Assembly: GCA_030247885.1 (NCBI GenBank)
Contig: JAPDRO010000001.1
Location: 2,542,001-2,606,000, forward strand
Length of the DNA: 64,000 nt
Reading direction: 5' to 3'
Source of the DNA: Taxawa tesnikishii (nom. ined.)
Lineage: Eukaryota; Ascomycota; Dothideomycetes; Dothideales
Part shown: piece by piece, positions 11,076 to 26,161 of the stretch
How positions within the stretch are numbered: the first letter of the stretch is position 1
Layout of the letters: every line of letters starts with the position of its first letter
Program-made: the position numbers and the translations under genes
Notes under the pieces: model-generated
Database searches by the model: none
The model's input: the letters and a program-made list of their open reading frames with translations, nothing else
What the model was told of the DNA's origin: nothing

Positions 11076-12509
11076 TCAAACTGCAACGCTTACATTGTCT
11101 GCGCTTGCATCCCAGCCAAGCATCTCTTCCGCTTCCTCATTTTCGTAATCTGGAGGATCCCAGCGCCTGTCGTCATCATCATCTCCTCTGGGCACAAAAA
11201 GACTCTCTGGATCTGGGTCGGACTGTGAAGGCCCCAACGGTTGATCTCGGCTAAGCGAGCTCATCGTTCTTCTCTGGCTCAAAGATCCTTTGACGAGCGG
11301 CCTCACTGGTGGAGCCATCTCAGTCACAGGGTACTCCACCGGATCCTCTGTAGCCTGCGATGGCGCTTTTGAGGCTAGACGAGAGGAAGATCTCGTGGAC
11401 ATCACACGCGGTGTTGAGGTTGCTGCAGCGTTCACTCCCGGATGATCTCCAGACGTCATCAGGGTGAACTCGCAGTGCATGCCATAGGCATAGTAGCTGA
11501 ACTGTAACGGACGAGAAGGGCGAGAAAAGTGTGCGGATAGTGAACCTTTGAGCGTCTCTGCGTGGGTCACTATCGCCTTGAAGTCTTTCACGCTGATGAC
11601 AACATGCATGTCTTCTTCTGCATGGAAGTCTTCAAAGTCTTCGATGTGTACCGCGATAGCCGTTTCAAGTGGCTGTTTGAGTATTTCTGTATTCTGTGTC
11701 AGCAATCGATTTTTGAAGGAGACACGCGTCTACTTGCCTTTGCCGTCCATAATCTTTTCCGTAAAGCTAGTGAACCTGACCTTGCCGTCTTTTGCCAACA
11801 TATCTAATTGTTCTGTCTTCGGTCCGAAATACTCGATGTACTCGCGTAGCATGCGAGACGATATCCGCCACCCGTTAGCTGCTGTGGTTTTGTCGAACAA
11901 CGCGTGCATTACTTCCACAGACTCATAGGTCAGCTTGTAGGTCTTGGTCACTCCTGTGCACACGTCAGTCAGAGAGCGTAATCGTGCTTGCCGTATCGAT
12001 TTACGCACCGTGTCTGCAGACTATCTTGATTACCAGGCGGCACTCCGTTTTGTCCCGCTCATCCTGAATGCTGACATCGCAGCGTTCGATGGCTGTATCT
12101 CCTCCTCGAGCATCCGTCAAGCGCCCCTTGAAGACCGAGAGCAGAGCCTTGGTGAACATCAGTCCAGTGTAGTAGAGAGCTGATGGCTAAGTTTGCGCAC
12201 CTTGTTGTACAATTGGCAGGTAAACCTGTCACCTGTAGTCGGTATCTGTGGAGTAAAGTCATAGTCCAGGAAAAATGACCGGGGATCAAGAGAGAAAGAC
12301 GCGTATGCAGTTCTTGAGGAATTTAGGGCTGTTATGGCAAGCTGCAGAGTGGCAATGAGATGTGTTGGTCGGAGTTCTTACGTACTAGGACTTACCTTGT
12401 CGCTGCGTGCCTCTAGACAGACTGACTCGCCAAACTTTGCCAGACATTGTAGCAGATCGTGAACCCTTGCTGTTGCTTCCGGTGAGAGGGAGAAGCTCAA
12501 GATAGCCAT
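11076..12509 (-). CDS. rad9: DNA-damage checkpoint clamp subunit RAD9 (9-1-1 complex)
   Basis: Subunit of the PCNA-like Rad9-Rad1-Hus1 clamp that loads at damaged DNA and activates ATR/Mec1 signalling in the nucleus. Five exons (12509-12396, 12341-12201, 12147-12009, 11953-11738, 11686-11076) give 406 residues. The N-terminal half follows the Rad9 family, with YNKALLSVFKGR across intron 2, CRLVIKIVCRHG, and DGKEILKQPLETA across intron 4. The C-terminal tail is acidic and disordered and ends EEMLGWDASADN, typical of filamentous fungi and suited to phosphorylation. Intron 4 begins with GC, not GT; it is listed separately. The start is the first ATG of exon 1 (MAILSFSLSPEATARVHDLL), as in relatives. 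The upstream DNA carries two ACGCGT boxes, suggesting G1/S expression. Confidence 0.92.
11687..11737 (-). other. RAD9 intron 4, a GC-AG intron
   Basis: The donor reads AAAG|GCAAGT and the acceptor ATACAG. Only this splice keeps the frame and creates the family sequence DGKEILKQ. A GT donor one codon further (GTAGAC) would need a different phase and breaks it. GCAAGT is the usual consensus for rare GC-AG introns. Confidence 0.8.
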
Positions 12510-12804
12510 CGCTCTTTCCCGCTCGTGCCGCCAGGAACTCTTCGATCGCAAAGTAACACGACAACTAGACCTTCGTCCGTAGTCCCACCACCTTGTCCAG
12601 GAATGGGTTTTACGACGTGCTTAGTGAGCTCGACGACGACCTGTTTGTTCAAAACAGAATGGCACCAATAACTACTTGTTGCCTGCTTGGGACGCGTCTT
12701 ATCGATAAGAAACGCGTCGTACGTCACCTCGCGAGCGGTTTGCTACACGTCCCATGTCTACAAACATCCATAAAACCGCATTTCTGTCTACTGCTATCGA
12801 AATA
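12510..12804. promoter_or_regulatory. Divergent RAD9/F-box promoter with MCB boxes and a palindrome
   Basis: The 295 bp between the two ATGs contain ACGCGT at 12692-12697 and again at 12712-12717. Between them lies the perfect 14-bp palindrome TCTTATCGATAAGA (12698-12711), which holds two inverted GATAA motifs. ACGCGT is the binding site of the fungal MBF complex (Mbp1/Swi6, Res/Cdc10) that drives G1/S genes. The motifs lie about 183-208 bp upstream of RAD9 and 88-113 bp upstream of the F-box gene. Function is inferred. Confidence 0.6.
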
Positions 12805-14675
12805 ATGGGTTCGTCCGCCTTCACAGATCAGCCAGCGATGGAGGTGACAACGACTCCCACCTTACCAGACGATCTCTTGCATCTTCTCTGTGTCGAGCTT
12901 TCCGACCGCCTCGACTTTCCTACTCTTTTCAACTGCGCCGTATCTAGCAAGCGCTTCGCTAATGCGGGGCTCTGTCTAGTCTCTATCGGTATGCCTTGTG
13001 CGCTTCGTGGCTGGCTTACGATCGTTGACAACAGTACAGTATCAGCCACGAATCTCCAGTCAAGGCTGGTGGCAACGAGGCATTGCCCTTCGCGGAACAG
13101 GAGTTGAATGTGCAGAAATGGAGCATTCTGTGGAGAACCGTTATCCTGTCGAGTCTTGGAAAGACAATGTTTTCATATTGTCGCCACCTGAGGGTCTTAG
13201 ACCTCAAGGATCTAAACTACCTACTGGAAGACGACAAGTTTAGAGGCAAGGTCATGAAGTCAGTATTCTTCTCGCCACCATAATGTATACTCAACCTGAC
13301 AGAGAGTGGCAGCAACTTCTTTTCCGGAGATTTGGCCAAGTATCACATATCTATGGAGATGAAGCTACGCACGAGGAAAGCTGCGCGACTCAACACACGT
13401 GCTATTATTTCTGCTATTGGAGACGCAATAACAGAAGCAGCACCTATGCTCGAAGCATTGACGGAACCAGTCATTGGAGATATCTTCTCGAAAGCTCTTT
13501 TGCTATGGACTCCTAAGCTCAACAAACTGCAATTCCTAGAGTTCTGGAACGGTCAAGCGCTTGCCGATGAAACCATCCGCAATCTTCTCATGGTACACTG
13601 CCCTAATTTGAATAAGATCAGTATCTATCAATGGGCCGGCGATGATTCAGACCAACACTTGGGCAGTTTCCTCAGCAGCATGAACCCTGATACTTTGACA
13701 TACTTCGAAAACTTCAGCAGCTGCGGGATTGGTCTTGAGACATGTCTGGGCCTCAACAGCCACGGAAAGGCATTGAATACGTTGAAACTTGCCTTGGGCG
13801 ACAATGGATTGCCTGGCTTGGCTGTGTTGCAAAACTGCACCGCTCTGGAGTCCCTGAAATTGGTCGACCTGCGGCCACCACATGATCTTGCGAACGACCA
13901 GAGCGAGGTTTTCCAAGGAACGGTCGACTGGCTTAAACAGTGCCCACAGTTACGGGAGATCACACTAACCAATTTTGTTTCGGCCCCGGCACTGCTCGCT
14001 GAAGTGCTCAGTGGGAGCAGCATCCAGCTCGAGAAACTGGAGATCAATACTAATACAGATAACTGGATGTATGTCCTTAAGGACAATCAGAAGTTTCATC
14101 ATGCTCTTGGCGAGCAACGGCATCTTCGAAGCCTGTTGTTGAAGGCAGATCCGGAGCCTGCCTCCCGAGACGATTTGGAGATGCTGTGCGATGCGCTTTG
14201 CAATTTGACAGAACTTCGAGAACTCAAACTGTCGAGGACCTCGGACTATTTCTCGGACCAGCATATTCAGTTGCTGACGGCATGTCTGGTCAACCTGGAA
14301 GAGCTGTATACTAGCGGTTACGGCATCAGTGACGCGGTGCTTAGAAGCCTATCAAACCTGAAGAACCTCAAGAACGTCAATTTTAGTGGAGTTACAACCT
14401 TCACAAAGAAGGGCTCCTCAACTTTGCAAACAGTCTTGGATCCGGAAACCAAGGCTTAGTCTTCGCCGTGGATGCCGCTGACCCAGATCGCGCGTTGACC
14501 GATGCTGCGCAGGATGCAATACGCCAGGCCTTCGTCAAGAATGCGCAAGGCAGATTCGATTATATGTTGTTGAGAGGTACGTTGAGTATGAGACGAACTG
14601 ATCCGTCGCTATGAGATGGTTAACAGAGAGACAGATCCCAATATATCCGAGTTTGACCAGAGTGACTCTGATTGA
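12805..14675 (+). CDS. F-box protein with leucine-rich-repeat-like C-terminus
   Basis: Likely substrate adaptor of an SCF ubiquitin ligase. Residues 15-50 form an F-box (LPDDLLHLLCVELSDRLDF...CAVSSKRFANAG). The rest has Leu-spaced segments such as LESLKLVDL, LREITLTNF, LEKLEINT, LRELKLSRT and LKNVNFSG, fitting LRRs. Exons are 12805-12988, 13040-13258, 13307-14576 and 14635-14675, giving about 571 residues and ending RDPNISEFDQSDSD. Two single-base losses interrupt the frame: the G run at 12966-12969 (restored reading ANAGALSSLYR) and that at 14411-14413 (restored LLNFANSLGSGNQGLVF). Both repairs give family-like sequence and correct splice phases. The third exon acceptor (AGAG|T) is chosen by frame. 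Target proteins cannot be inferred. Confidence 0.75.
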
Positions 14676-14948
14676 TATTTGCGAGATTACTGGGTGTTCA
14701 CTCCTTTTTGATCAAGAACGCTGACGAGCTTTGCTGTCGCTCTCGACAAGTTGCTTGTCATCCAGTCCGACACAAGAACTTTGGAAACATCTCGCATGAA
14801 TCACGTTCAGAGAAAAATCGTGCACGGCAGGAGTACGGTGCATTGTTTCGAGGTTGGGGAAGGAACGGAATGACGTCAAAGCGGCCTAAACTTTGCGTTC
14901 GCGACTCATTGAGAAAAGCGACCTTATATTTCAAATTTATTGATAGTT

Positions 14949-16757
14949 ATGTCGAGCGTCAAGCGTGTTTTGACGATTGCGGGCTCGGACAGCTCTGGTG
15001 GCGCGTAAGCCAATCTTGTCCACCTAGGCTTCTTGCCGCTGCTGATCAACGGAATATAGCGGCCTTGAGGCCGACCAGAAGGTTATCGCCGCTCATGGCT
15101 GCTATGCCATGACCGCTACGACGGCGTTAACTGCTCAGAATACGTTGGGTGTGAACGGAATTCATGAAACCCCCTCAGACTTCGTTCGAAAACAAATCGA
15201 CGCTTGTGCAGATGACATAGGCATTGATGCTGTGAAAACTGGTACGGTCTGGTATGGCATGCAGCCTCGTCCGAGTGCTGTGGTATGAGACAACGGGCGC
15301 TAACAACTCGAAGGTATGTTGGCTTCTGCCAGCACAATAGGTGTAGTAGCAGATGCTTTTCGACGGCTCAACTTGCCGTTCTCTGTTGTGGATCCGGTAG
15401 GGCCGCTCAATTGCTCTGTGCCGCTACGTACTGAAACACGTTTCAGGTTATGGTAGCGACCAGCGGCGCTCAGCTGTTGCCCCATGAGGCAATCAAGACG
15501 ATGTGCGAGCAGCTGTTGCCGGTGACCGGCTTGCTCACGCCAAACATACCAGAAGCCCAACTCATTCTGAAAGAATCGGGCCATGAACCAAGGGAAATCA
15601 AGAACCTCGATGACCTCAAACAAATGGGCGAAGCTGTCCGACAACTGGGTCCAAAAGCTGTATTGGTCAAGGGTGGCCATTGTCCTCTCAACAAGCAATA
15701 CCAAGTCTCGGAGAACGACGCGGACAGGGAATTGGTGGTTAACGTTCTCTGCAGCGAAGGCCGTTTCGAGGTGTTCGAATCGAAATACCAAAAGGCTAGC
15801 AACACTCACGGAACAGGGTGTTCCCTTGCGTCCGCGATTGCCTGCAACGTCGCCCTGGGGATGAGTTTGGAACGAGCCGTGCGCGCTGCAGGTCGTTACG
15901 TAGCAGCTGCTATCGAAACCAGCCCAGACCTTGGCAAAGGCTCCGGTCCATTGAACCACTTTCATTCGGTCAATATCTTACCTTTCCCTCCCAACGGCTT
16001 CATAGATTACCTGCTGGACCGACCGGACGTTGCAGAAGTATGGCATAAGTTCACCCATCACGAGTTCGTGGAGCGTATGGGAGATGGAACCTTGGAAGTG
16101 GAACGCTTCAAGTACTACATGGTCCAGGATTACCTCTACTTGATTCAATTTGCGCGGGCCAACGCGCTAGCAGCATACAAAGCAAAGACGCTGGACGGGA
16201 TTGCCGCATCTGCATCGATCGTAACACATATTCGGACAGAAACCAATCTGCATGTTGAAGAATGCAAAGAACTGGGTCTGTCACAAGAGGATCTTGATGG
16301 TGCAGAAGAGCATCAAGCTTGCACGGCGTACAGCAGATACATTCTCGACATTGGGCAATCCGAGGACTGGCTCGCCTTGCAGATGTCAATGCTGGCTTGT
16401 CTGATCGGCTATAACCATATCGCGCAGCGGCTGATGAACCTGCAAGACCCCACGAAGCCCACAGAGGCAAACAGATACCGGAAGTGGATAGAGAATTATG
16501 TTGCGGAGGATTACTCCGAAGCCGTCAGAGAGGGATCAGGTAAGAGCGTCGTCCATATGCAGCGCAACACGTACTGATATGGCATTAGAACTGGTGGAGA
16601 AGCATGCTGTCAATCAATCACCACAAAGAATTGAGGAGCTCGTGAAAATCTTCATACACGCAACAAAGGTAGGCAGTAATTCGAAATGTGAGTCGACCTT
16701 GCTGACCAGACGTCGCAGATGGAGGGTGGTTTCTGGGACATGGGTTTAGGCAAATGA
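14949..16757 (+). CDS. THI20: Bifunctional HMP/HMP-P kinase and TenA-type thiaminase II (THI20-like)
   Basis: Thiamine-pathway enzyme that phosphorylates hydroxymethylpyrimidine twice (ThiD domain) and carries a C-terminal TenA domain that salvages pyrimidine from degraded thiamine. Six exons (14949-15004, 15060-15241, 15314-15396, 15447-16539, 16589-16668, 16719-16757) splice cleanly to 510 residues. The ThiD domain starts LTIAGSDSSGGAG, then YAMTATTALTAQNTLGV, VVDPVMVATSGAQLL, and the NTHGTGCSLASAIACN anion hole near residue 250. The TenA part has HEFVERMGDG, YYMVQDYLYLIQF and the ending MEGGFWDMGLGK. I saw no frame damage. I looked for a TPP riboswitch core in the leader and did not find one. 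Ascomycete THI20 proteins have this same domain order. Confidence 0.95.
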
Positions 16758-17182
16758 GTTCTCTATTTCTAGATCACCAGTTCGAGTCACCATAGAATCA
16801 GAGTTAAACAGCGCTCTTGTCTAAAAACATGAAACAGCAGTGGTTGAGTGGAAGTCGCTCTTGCTTGCATATGAAACGTGATAGGGCTGAGTTTTGCCTG
16901 TGATTTTAAGCTTTGTTCGCCACTTACGGTTTAGCGTGGCAGGCGCTAGCGTTCAGAAAATTGTCTGTCAGCCAAGCCTCGCCTCGCCTCCTTCGCGCGT
17001 TCGACGCTTCCTACAAATAACTTCTCTTTCCCATCAAACAACACCTCCTTCCTCCTTTGCACAACAACCATCACACCACCTTCACAATACTATTTCCTCG
17101 GTTTATCTTTCTTGTTCTCTTTGATCAACAGCACCTTTGACCACCGACACTCTTTCAACACACTCACCGCATTCGCGCAAAC
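16758..17182. other. Intergenic region and DBP2 leader
   Basis: Contains the 3' end of the thiamine gene and a C/T-rich leader before DBP2 (about 17030-17110), the usual style of highly expressed fungal promoters. No other feature. Confidence 0.5.
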
Positions 17183-19611
<2,429 letters not shown>

Positions 19612-22600
19612 ACGCACGACATCCTTGAGGTACAGAAATGTGCTTCTCATAAACTCTACACCAACTTTCGGAGTCTCCGGAACTGACGAAAGCCCAAAAG
19701 CGATGTAAGCCAGTGATTTGATTCACACGGATCCGAGTGCTACAACTTTCCTGGAATTCATTGGGACGGCGTTGGCGGAACATGGTAAGGGATGCTAAAG
19801 TGGGGACTTTTGCTGCATGTTTCTTTGCTTTTACTGCATTTGGCCGTTGAGGCGTGCATTGCTGAACAGCCAACCATTTTGAGGCGTTCTAGATGATGCA
19901 AGTGTGTAATACCACGATAGACTTTGCTGTGCTGCTACTCGGCACTGAGATTCACCCAATACGAATACTTTGATTTTGTACATATGTTCCTCTTGAGCAT
20001 GCGTCTTCAGTGTGGCATCCTCAGCAGTCCTTTGACAGAACTGATGGACTGTTTTTACATTCGGAGCAGTATAACCACATTCGCACTTTCATGTGTGACT
20101 GGTAAAAGACTTATGCTGTCTTGTGGACGTTCTTGACGCTTCGCCGCAGCTGTCTGCAGAGGTCCCAAAGCTCTAGTATTCCTGTTTTCCAAGCTACGTG
20201 CCGTGAAGCTGCTGCTGTGTTGTTTCCCCCTCTATACGTGTGTCCCTCTCTTGCTTAAACTTCGTACAACAAAGCTGCTGTGGCCGCGTGTGTATACTTC
20301 AACGTACCATGGATTAAGTCGCATGTTATCGCTTTCTAGGATGAAGTCCGCTTCTCACTGACAATGGAATATTCCAATGAATCTCTACAAGTCCTACCCT
20401 GCATAGATTCCTTCTTTGCTGGTTTTTGCATCTTGTATCAGCTTTTCATCTGCACTCATGTGCAGAACCACGCACAGTCGAGCCCACGGCAATTTCTGCC
20501 TAACAACGACCTTGGGAAAACGACACAGTCTGCTGTTGCTCAGCACCACGATCTTGAACATGTCCATTGCAAACGAACTGTCCATGTAAACCACTAATGC
20601 GTAGATCAGGACCTCCAAGGCGTGCACTGCCCTTTCTGTACCCGTGTCGACAGCAAGAAAACAAGGGCGACAGTGCGGCGGAGCTGGAACGACAAACAAG
20701 TGACATGGAAATCCAGGTTTCTCTCATGGCAGCCTCTTCGCCACGTCCTGCTACTTGAACGTCCTGTTCGCATCGTAGGCACCGAGAATTTGGGCGCAGA
20801 GCTGGTGGTGAATTGGTGTCACGTGAACCAATCAATCCGCTATCCGTCGCTCCATTGTCCTTTTGACTGGCCCGTTTGAATTAACGGACTGAGTGAGTTA
20901 ACGATAGCCTCAACCTGTGCATTTCCGCATGTCTTAGCACGACAATCCATGGGTCTGACGAATTCTGCGGGCCGAGCATGCTTTCTGAGGTTTGGGAACG
21001 AAGTCGATTAGAGGACTCCATCCACTTCACTCGTTTCTCGTCAACCCCTGCTTATGCCAATTCAAGGACATGTTGGGGTACCCTCTTTATTTTTGATGGA
21101 AGTCGCCTCCCGTTGGTTTGATAAATTTGTCATTCAATCACACATAGTTGTGTCCGGCTTGTTTGGCCAGCGTCTCCTTTGTTTCTACGCCTCCATCATT
21201 CGCACTGGCCTCTGTTCTTTCATTTCATAGCAGGCTCTCCCATTTCAACTCTCTTTTCCTACGGTCCTGCGACCCGTATCCTAGTAGAGAAGAAGCGTGT
21301 CAATATTCCAGACCAGGAAAACTTGTGAAGATTTCACCAAAGAAAAGGGAAAGGAAAGGAAAGGAAAGGAAAGGAAAGGACGAATACAGTACCCCGCAAG
21401 TCAGGACTTGTCAAGGGCACATGGTTTCCTTTTTACTTGTTCGGCTCACGCATGATCATGAATTCCAACGAAGGCAAGTGGAAAAGTAAGCAGCTACCTT
21501 TCTTTGTCGAGAGAACCGAAGAACGACACTCGATTGCTTCGAGAAGGTCTCCCGTACAATAGATCTGCGGCCCTCTTGGTCCATCGCGGTGATATGCGGT
21601 GGTATGAGCATATAGTCCAGCCGTGAGCTGTGCTTCCTGAGTTGGCCACGGGAGGGCTTCAAATCAAAGCCAACGAAGAGAGCAGAATAACAAGGGCTTC
21701 GTTGGAAGCATCATCCAGTTGCGAGAAGAAGAGTCTCACTGCTCACGCACCAACCTGTCCACTTCCTCCTCTTGCTGCAAAAGCATGGCTACAATAATCA
21801 CAAGACCCGATCCCGGCCACCCGTTGTCAAGGAGATCCATTGGAGAGGGACAGACTCGCATACTTTCTCCACCGTCAAGAGCACAACGTACATGAAGCAC
21901 AGGTACCCATCCCAACAAAATCTCCAACGCGTGATGTGTATCAGAGCTAACCTGTCGTGAGCGAGTGGACCTTGAGAAACAGATGTCTCCAAGTCGTTTA
22001 GGCGTTTGCCTCACCGCTCTTTCACGACCACGCGTCCAGGCGTCTCCTGCATGACCTCCCCTTTGCCTCTCCTCGGCTTGAATAACCGTTAACCGTTAGA
22101 AGGCCACAGTTGCTGTGCACGATGACATACTTTGATGGCTCGAGTGGGTAGCATTCCGACGGCAGAGGCGAATCGGGCGAAGGCCATCCGCAAGTGCGCC
22201 TTGTCACGTGTGGCGCATGTTCGCAGGCGCCTCACAAGTTCATCCTGACGGATAACGGCTCGCGCAATGTCCAGTTTGGGCACACTTGCATGATTTGCCT
22301 CGGTGATTTCAAACCTCAGCAGGGTACGAGACGCAGGGCGGGAGCTCGCGCGGGCGCAGTCACAAAGTCTTCAAGGCCAAAGTAACCTGAGTACCTGTCA
22401 ATCTGCAACCGACCCAAGTTTCCGGATGCATCGATGTAGGTCTGGCCCCAAGAGACTGTAGGTTTGAATCCTCTTCCCAAATTGTTTCAGCAGACACAAT
22501 TTCCCTCGTGCAGCTCTTCTGACTCTGCATCCATCGCGCATTGATGCATGGCATTGTCATCGCTTGCGTTTTCCGCATCCTTTGAATCCTTTACCAACCT

Positions 22601-25600
22601 CGCATTTCCATCTCCACTTGTCTCATCGGGAGCACGGGCCAGCCGTCACGCATTACATGTCGCGATAACGCCCCACTCTGCTCTGGACGTTGCAATAGAC
22701 TGCACAGAGATCTGCCACTATTATAGCGCTATACTAAAATGGACTCAGGGCGGGTCATTGGAAGATCTGGATTGGTGAAGCACAACGCTCCGGAGGACAA
22801 TTTGTTTCATAACAGGCTTCGTAAACAATCTCGTTGATGGTTGGGGATAACAGGCTGTGTCGTAGCAACGCAGAATGCCCTTGGCGACGGTTGGCAGAGG
22901 TCAGAGCAGTGGCGGATCGGATAAGGACCGGCAGATGCGGAGTGAAGACCGGAGAGACAAGGAACGAGGTACCACGCGTTTGCATGTACCAAGTCATTAC
23001 ATTGTACTTGTACTCGGGAAAGACAATCTTGTTTCGATTCTCCGTGTGACGAACGCACAGGATTCTACCGCAACGTTATCCACCCTCTATCCGCTGTATC
23101 CGGAAACCTTCTCATCCCCCTCGCATAGAGAGCAGCATGGATGGACAGATTTGCCCTGCTTCAGAGTGCACCTCCACTTAACGTGTCGTTCGTCTCTGAG
23201 TCAAGCTCCTCGGAACATGCAGATCTGTCACTGCCGAGCAGCCTGAACAGAGCTCCGCCGCCCCTATGTTCTCGCGTCACGCGGGACACTGATATCGAAC
23301 GCGTCAAGTTTCCTTGTCTTTGTAGCCTGTTGCAGCCAATACAAGCCACCCGTTCCATGTTTCGATAGAGCACGGACAATGTCCGAGCCGTGATGCCTCC
23401 CTCGTGCACTCATGTTGCAGCAAGCGGTGCTCGACACATCGAAATGCTTCCCGCTTGTCCGGAGTGGGGAGGTTGGAGCAATATGAGACGTGCTCTGGAA
23501 GGAGTGGGATGGACAGAGTACGGCAAGCATGCATGCGCTCGTGATATGAAAATTGGAGGCGAGATGTTGCTCCGCGTCCAATCGGTCGAGTCTTTCCACA
23601 CCGCAAAGAGATGTTGTTTCCCACTGCCGCCTGTGCTCACCCTGGCGCGTGCACGTTGGTGAAATCATACTCTGCAACAAGCCCACGAATCAGGTCGCGG
23701 GTCGAGGCCAGCACAAGCTGCCGCAGTTCACGAGCGCGTTGCTCGTCGGCCCTTCCGTGGAAGAAAATGACAGAGGGCAAAAAGCCCCCAAATTTTGAGC
23801 AAGGGCAACAAAGCATGCGAAGTCACCCTCTGTGGCTCTGATTTGATAATGCAGCTTTGTGCATACTGCGTCATCTACCTGGAAATGTGTGCATCAAGTA
23901 AAAGTCTATTTTACGGATACAGCAGCAACCGAGCCTGGCATAGCAATGAAATTTCCAGCGCTCTCCTGGAAACCGCAATCTCGGCGAAGTCGGCGCACAT
24001 CTCTTTTGGTGTTCGGCGCACTTCCCGAGCAGATGGCAAGCCCTGGTCAGCATGCTGCGGCCGCGCCCTCGCCCACGCCTCGAACCATTCCCAGACGACT
24101 CTACGGCACGCTGATCAGCCGGACAGCGATACGTGCCTTAGGGCGGGGTGTGTCAGAAGTCTCCGATTGCGTGCGACTGCGTATCCCACCTCTGCCACAT
24201 CGTTGCAGCCGCGACTACGCGACAGATGCCGGTATGCTTTCCCAGCTGGACTCTCGATGGAACGAAGAGCGCTAGAAACGGAGAAGACACTCCAGGGCTG
24301 GGCTGGGCTTGCCCGCCGTGTCGTCATCGACACTTATCGCAATCTCGGGACTTGGAGACGCTACTCGGGCACCACCACCCTTTCTCCAACACGCATGCGG
24401 GCTTCCCGCCGCACTTCTGTCACCGTGCCTAGCTGAGGCGCATGGCGCGTTGTCGAAGAGTCGTGGCAGAACACTCGCTGCAGATTACGCTGGGCTCGAT
24501 AAGCTCTGCGGATCCTACACTCAACGTTCTCTTTCTACCGTGCTCTCATCTGTACAAGAAGCGAAACATGCGCAGGCAGGACTCGGCAGAGACGGGGTCA
24601 TGAGACAGATAATCCATGACAACGACAGTCATCGCCGTCGTGGAAGATACGAGCGTACGAGGTACCATCAGAAGGCGAGTCTTACGGCACCGCAACCAGG
24701 CTTTGGAGAGCAACATACGCATTCTTTCGGGCTGGGATGGCCTGCTTCGCCACCTTCCTATGTAGAGTTAGCTCGATGCGCGTGGACAGCGCTAGAAGGA
24801 CTTCGCTTCCCCTTGTGCAGGTCCTGATTGCGCTTGCATCTGGCCTGTTACGGAGGCGCTTGTGACTTGAGATTTTTCTGAAGCTGGTGGAGCGGTGACG
24901 CACGGCAAGTGAGCACGCCTTCTGGTTCGCAACGGCCATGCGTAGAGCGCGTAGAAGCATTTGCCGAGTTGGGGAGAGGGCAACGTTGCCTGCCTGCCTG
25001 TCCGCAAGTGCAACGGATGCAGCGAGGGCTTGTGGGAGTTTCACAATCGTTTGTTGCGCAGTTGCCCGAGTCCCCATGCCCATGCTCAAGCCCATGGCCA
25101 GCTTGACGCACATCCGCATCTGCAGCGGCATCTGCCACAGCTAAATGTGCCTCGGCGATATGATGTTGTAGAGAGTGAAAAAAGGCGGCATGGCGGTGGG
25201 AGAGTCGCCGTCACCGTCACCGTGTGAGAGAGAAGTGTGAGGGTGAATGCGGCTTTTTCCGCACCCGCTCACTGCAACCTTGGATCGCGCCCTCCGCTTG
25301 GCAATCCAATCCTTCCCTGTCTGTTCTGTGGTTCCCTCTTGCGGCGCGGCACAGCGCAGCCCATGGCGGCGTCTGCATCTCGCATTCGCACTCGCACTTG
25401 CTGTCTTGACCGACCCAGTCCTTAAAGTGACAAGCTTCCCGGCCATCAAAACAGCCCGTCACCGTGCACACACACGCACGCCCCAACTTCCACCCCTAGC
25501 TAGCTACCACACCCATCTGCATTTCCCACTCCAAAGAAACCCTGCAGCAGCATCCCTTCTCCCCGAGTCAAGCAACGCTCCATCGGCAACAAGAGCGCCG

Positions 25601-26161
25601 CTGAGCGCGCATTGGCGTTTCTGCGTGTTCCACCCTTGTGACTGCTAGCGCAAACGCTCGCAAACTCTACGCTTTAACCGACCGTCGCGCACTTGCTTCG
25701 GCCGTCTACACTGTCCGCTCAGCCCGCTAAACGTAACGTACGCTCCCAGTATTACCTCACACGCTTGACTAATGACAGACGCTCAGATCGCGCTCCTATT
25801 CCAGGCACAGCCGTTCACCTCCCGCCACTTAACCCAATATATCCCCGTGCGTGCCGGCCTCGCGCCATCCATCAGAGGCTCCGTTGCGCCGGCCTTTCCT
25901 CAAGCGCTCAAGTCGCAGCGGTCTAGCATCACTCTCGTCCGCAACAAGAGCCCTCCAGTCCTGTTTCCTGGATCGCCCGCCGGTGGAGCTTGGTTGAGGG
26001 TGTATGCACATCATCTGGCTAGTCCAACGCGCCATCTAGGAAAAACCAACGAACACACTTTGTCCGTCTCGACTTGGACTGGGCTTTTCCTCCGCATACG
26101 GAAGCGCCTTCTTGCCTCGGGCCCGCGACGATTCATTCCTCTATCTCTACCTGGGCATAGC
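19612..26161. other. 6.5-kb region without a supported gene, upstream of CON7
   Basis: No frame here shows a recognisable domain, coherent splicing or family-like sequence. The longest (23795-24436, plus) is Cys/Arg/Ser-rich and looks random. The left end must hold the DBP2 3' UTR. The right end, from about 25230, is pyrimidine-rich and probably holds the CON7 promoter and a long leader. An (AAAGG)n microsatellite lies at 21345-21380. Unannotated noncoding RNA or a poorly conserved gene cannot be excluded. Confidence 0.45.
21345..21380. repeat. (AAAGG)n microsatellite
   Basis: About seven head-to-tail copies of GGAAA in intergenic DNA. Confidence 0.9.

Noticed and set aside
14676-14948. Possible TPP riboswitch ahead of the THI20-like gene
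   Set aside because: No recognisable conserved TPP-aptamer segments in the leader or first introns.
22430-22480. GGTTTGAATCC-like word resembling a tRNA B box
   Set aside because: No matching A box or cloverleaf stems around it; no tRNA elsewhere in the window was convincing.
23795-24436. 213-codon open frame on the plus strand
   Set aside because: Cys/Arg/Ser-rich, no motif, no repeat of family pattern and overlapped by equally long frames on the other strand.
25772-26161. In-frame 130-codon extension of CON7 to an upstream ATG
   Set aside because: The added residues look unlike CON7 N-termini and lie in pyrimidine-rich leader DNA; the ATG at 26162 is preferred.
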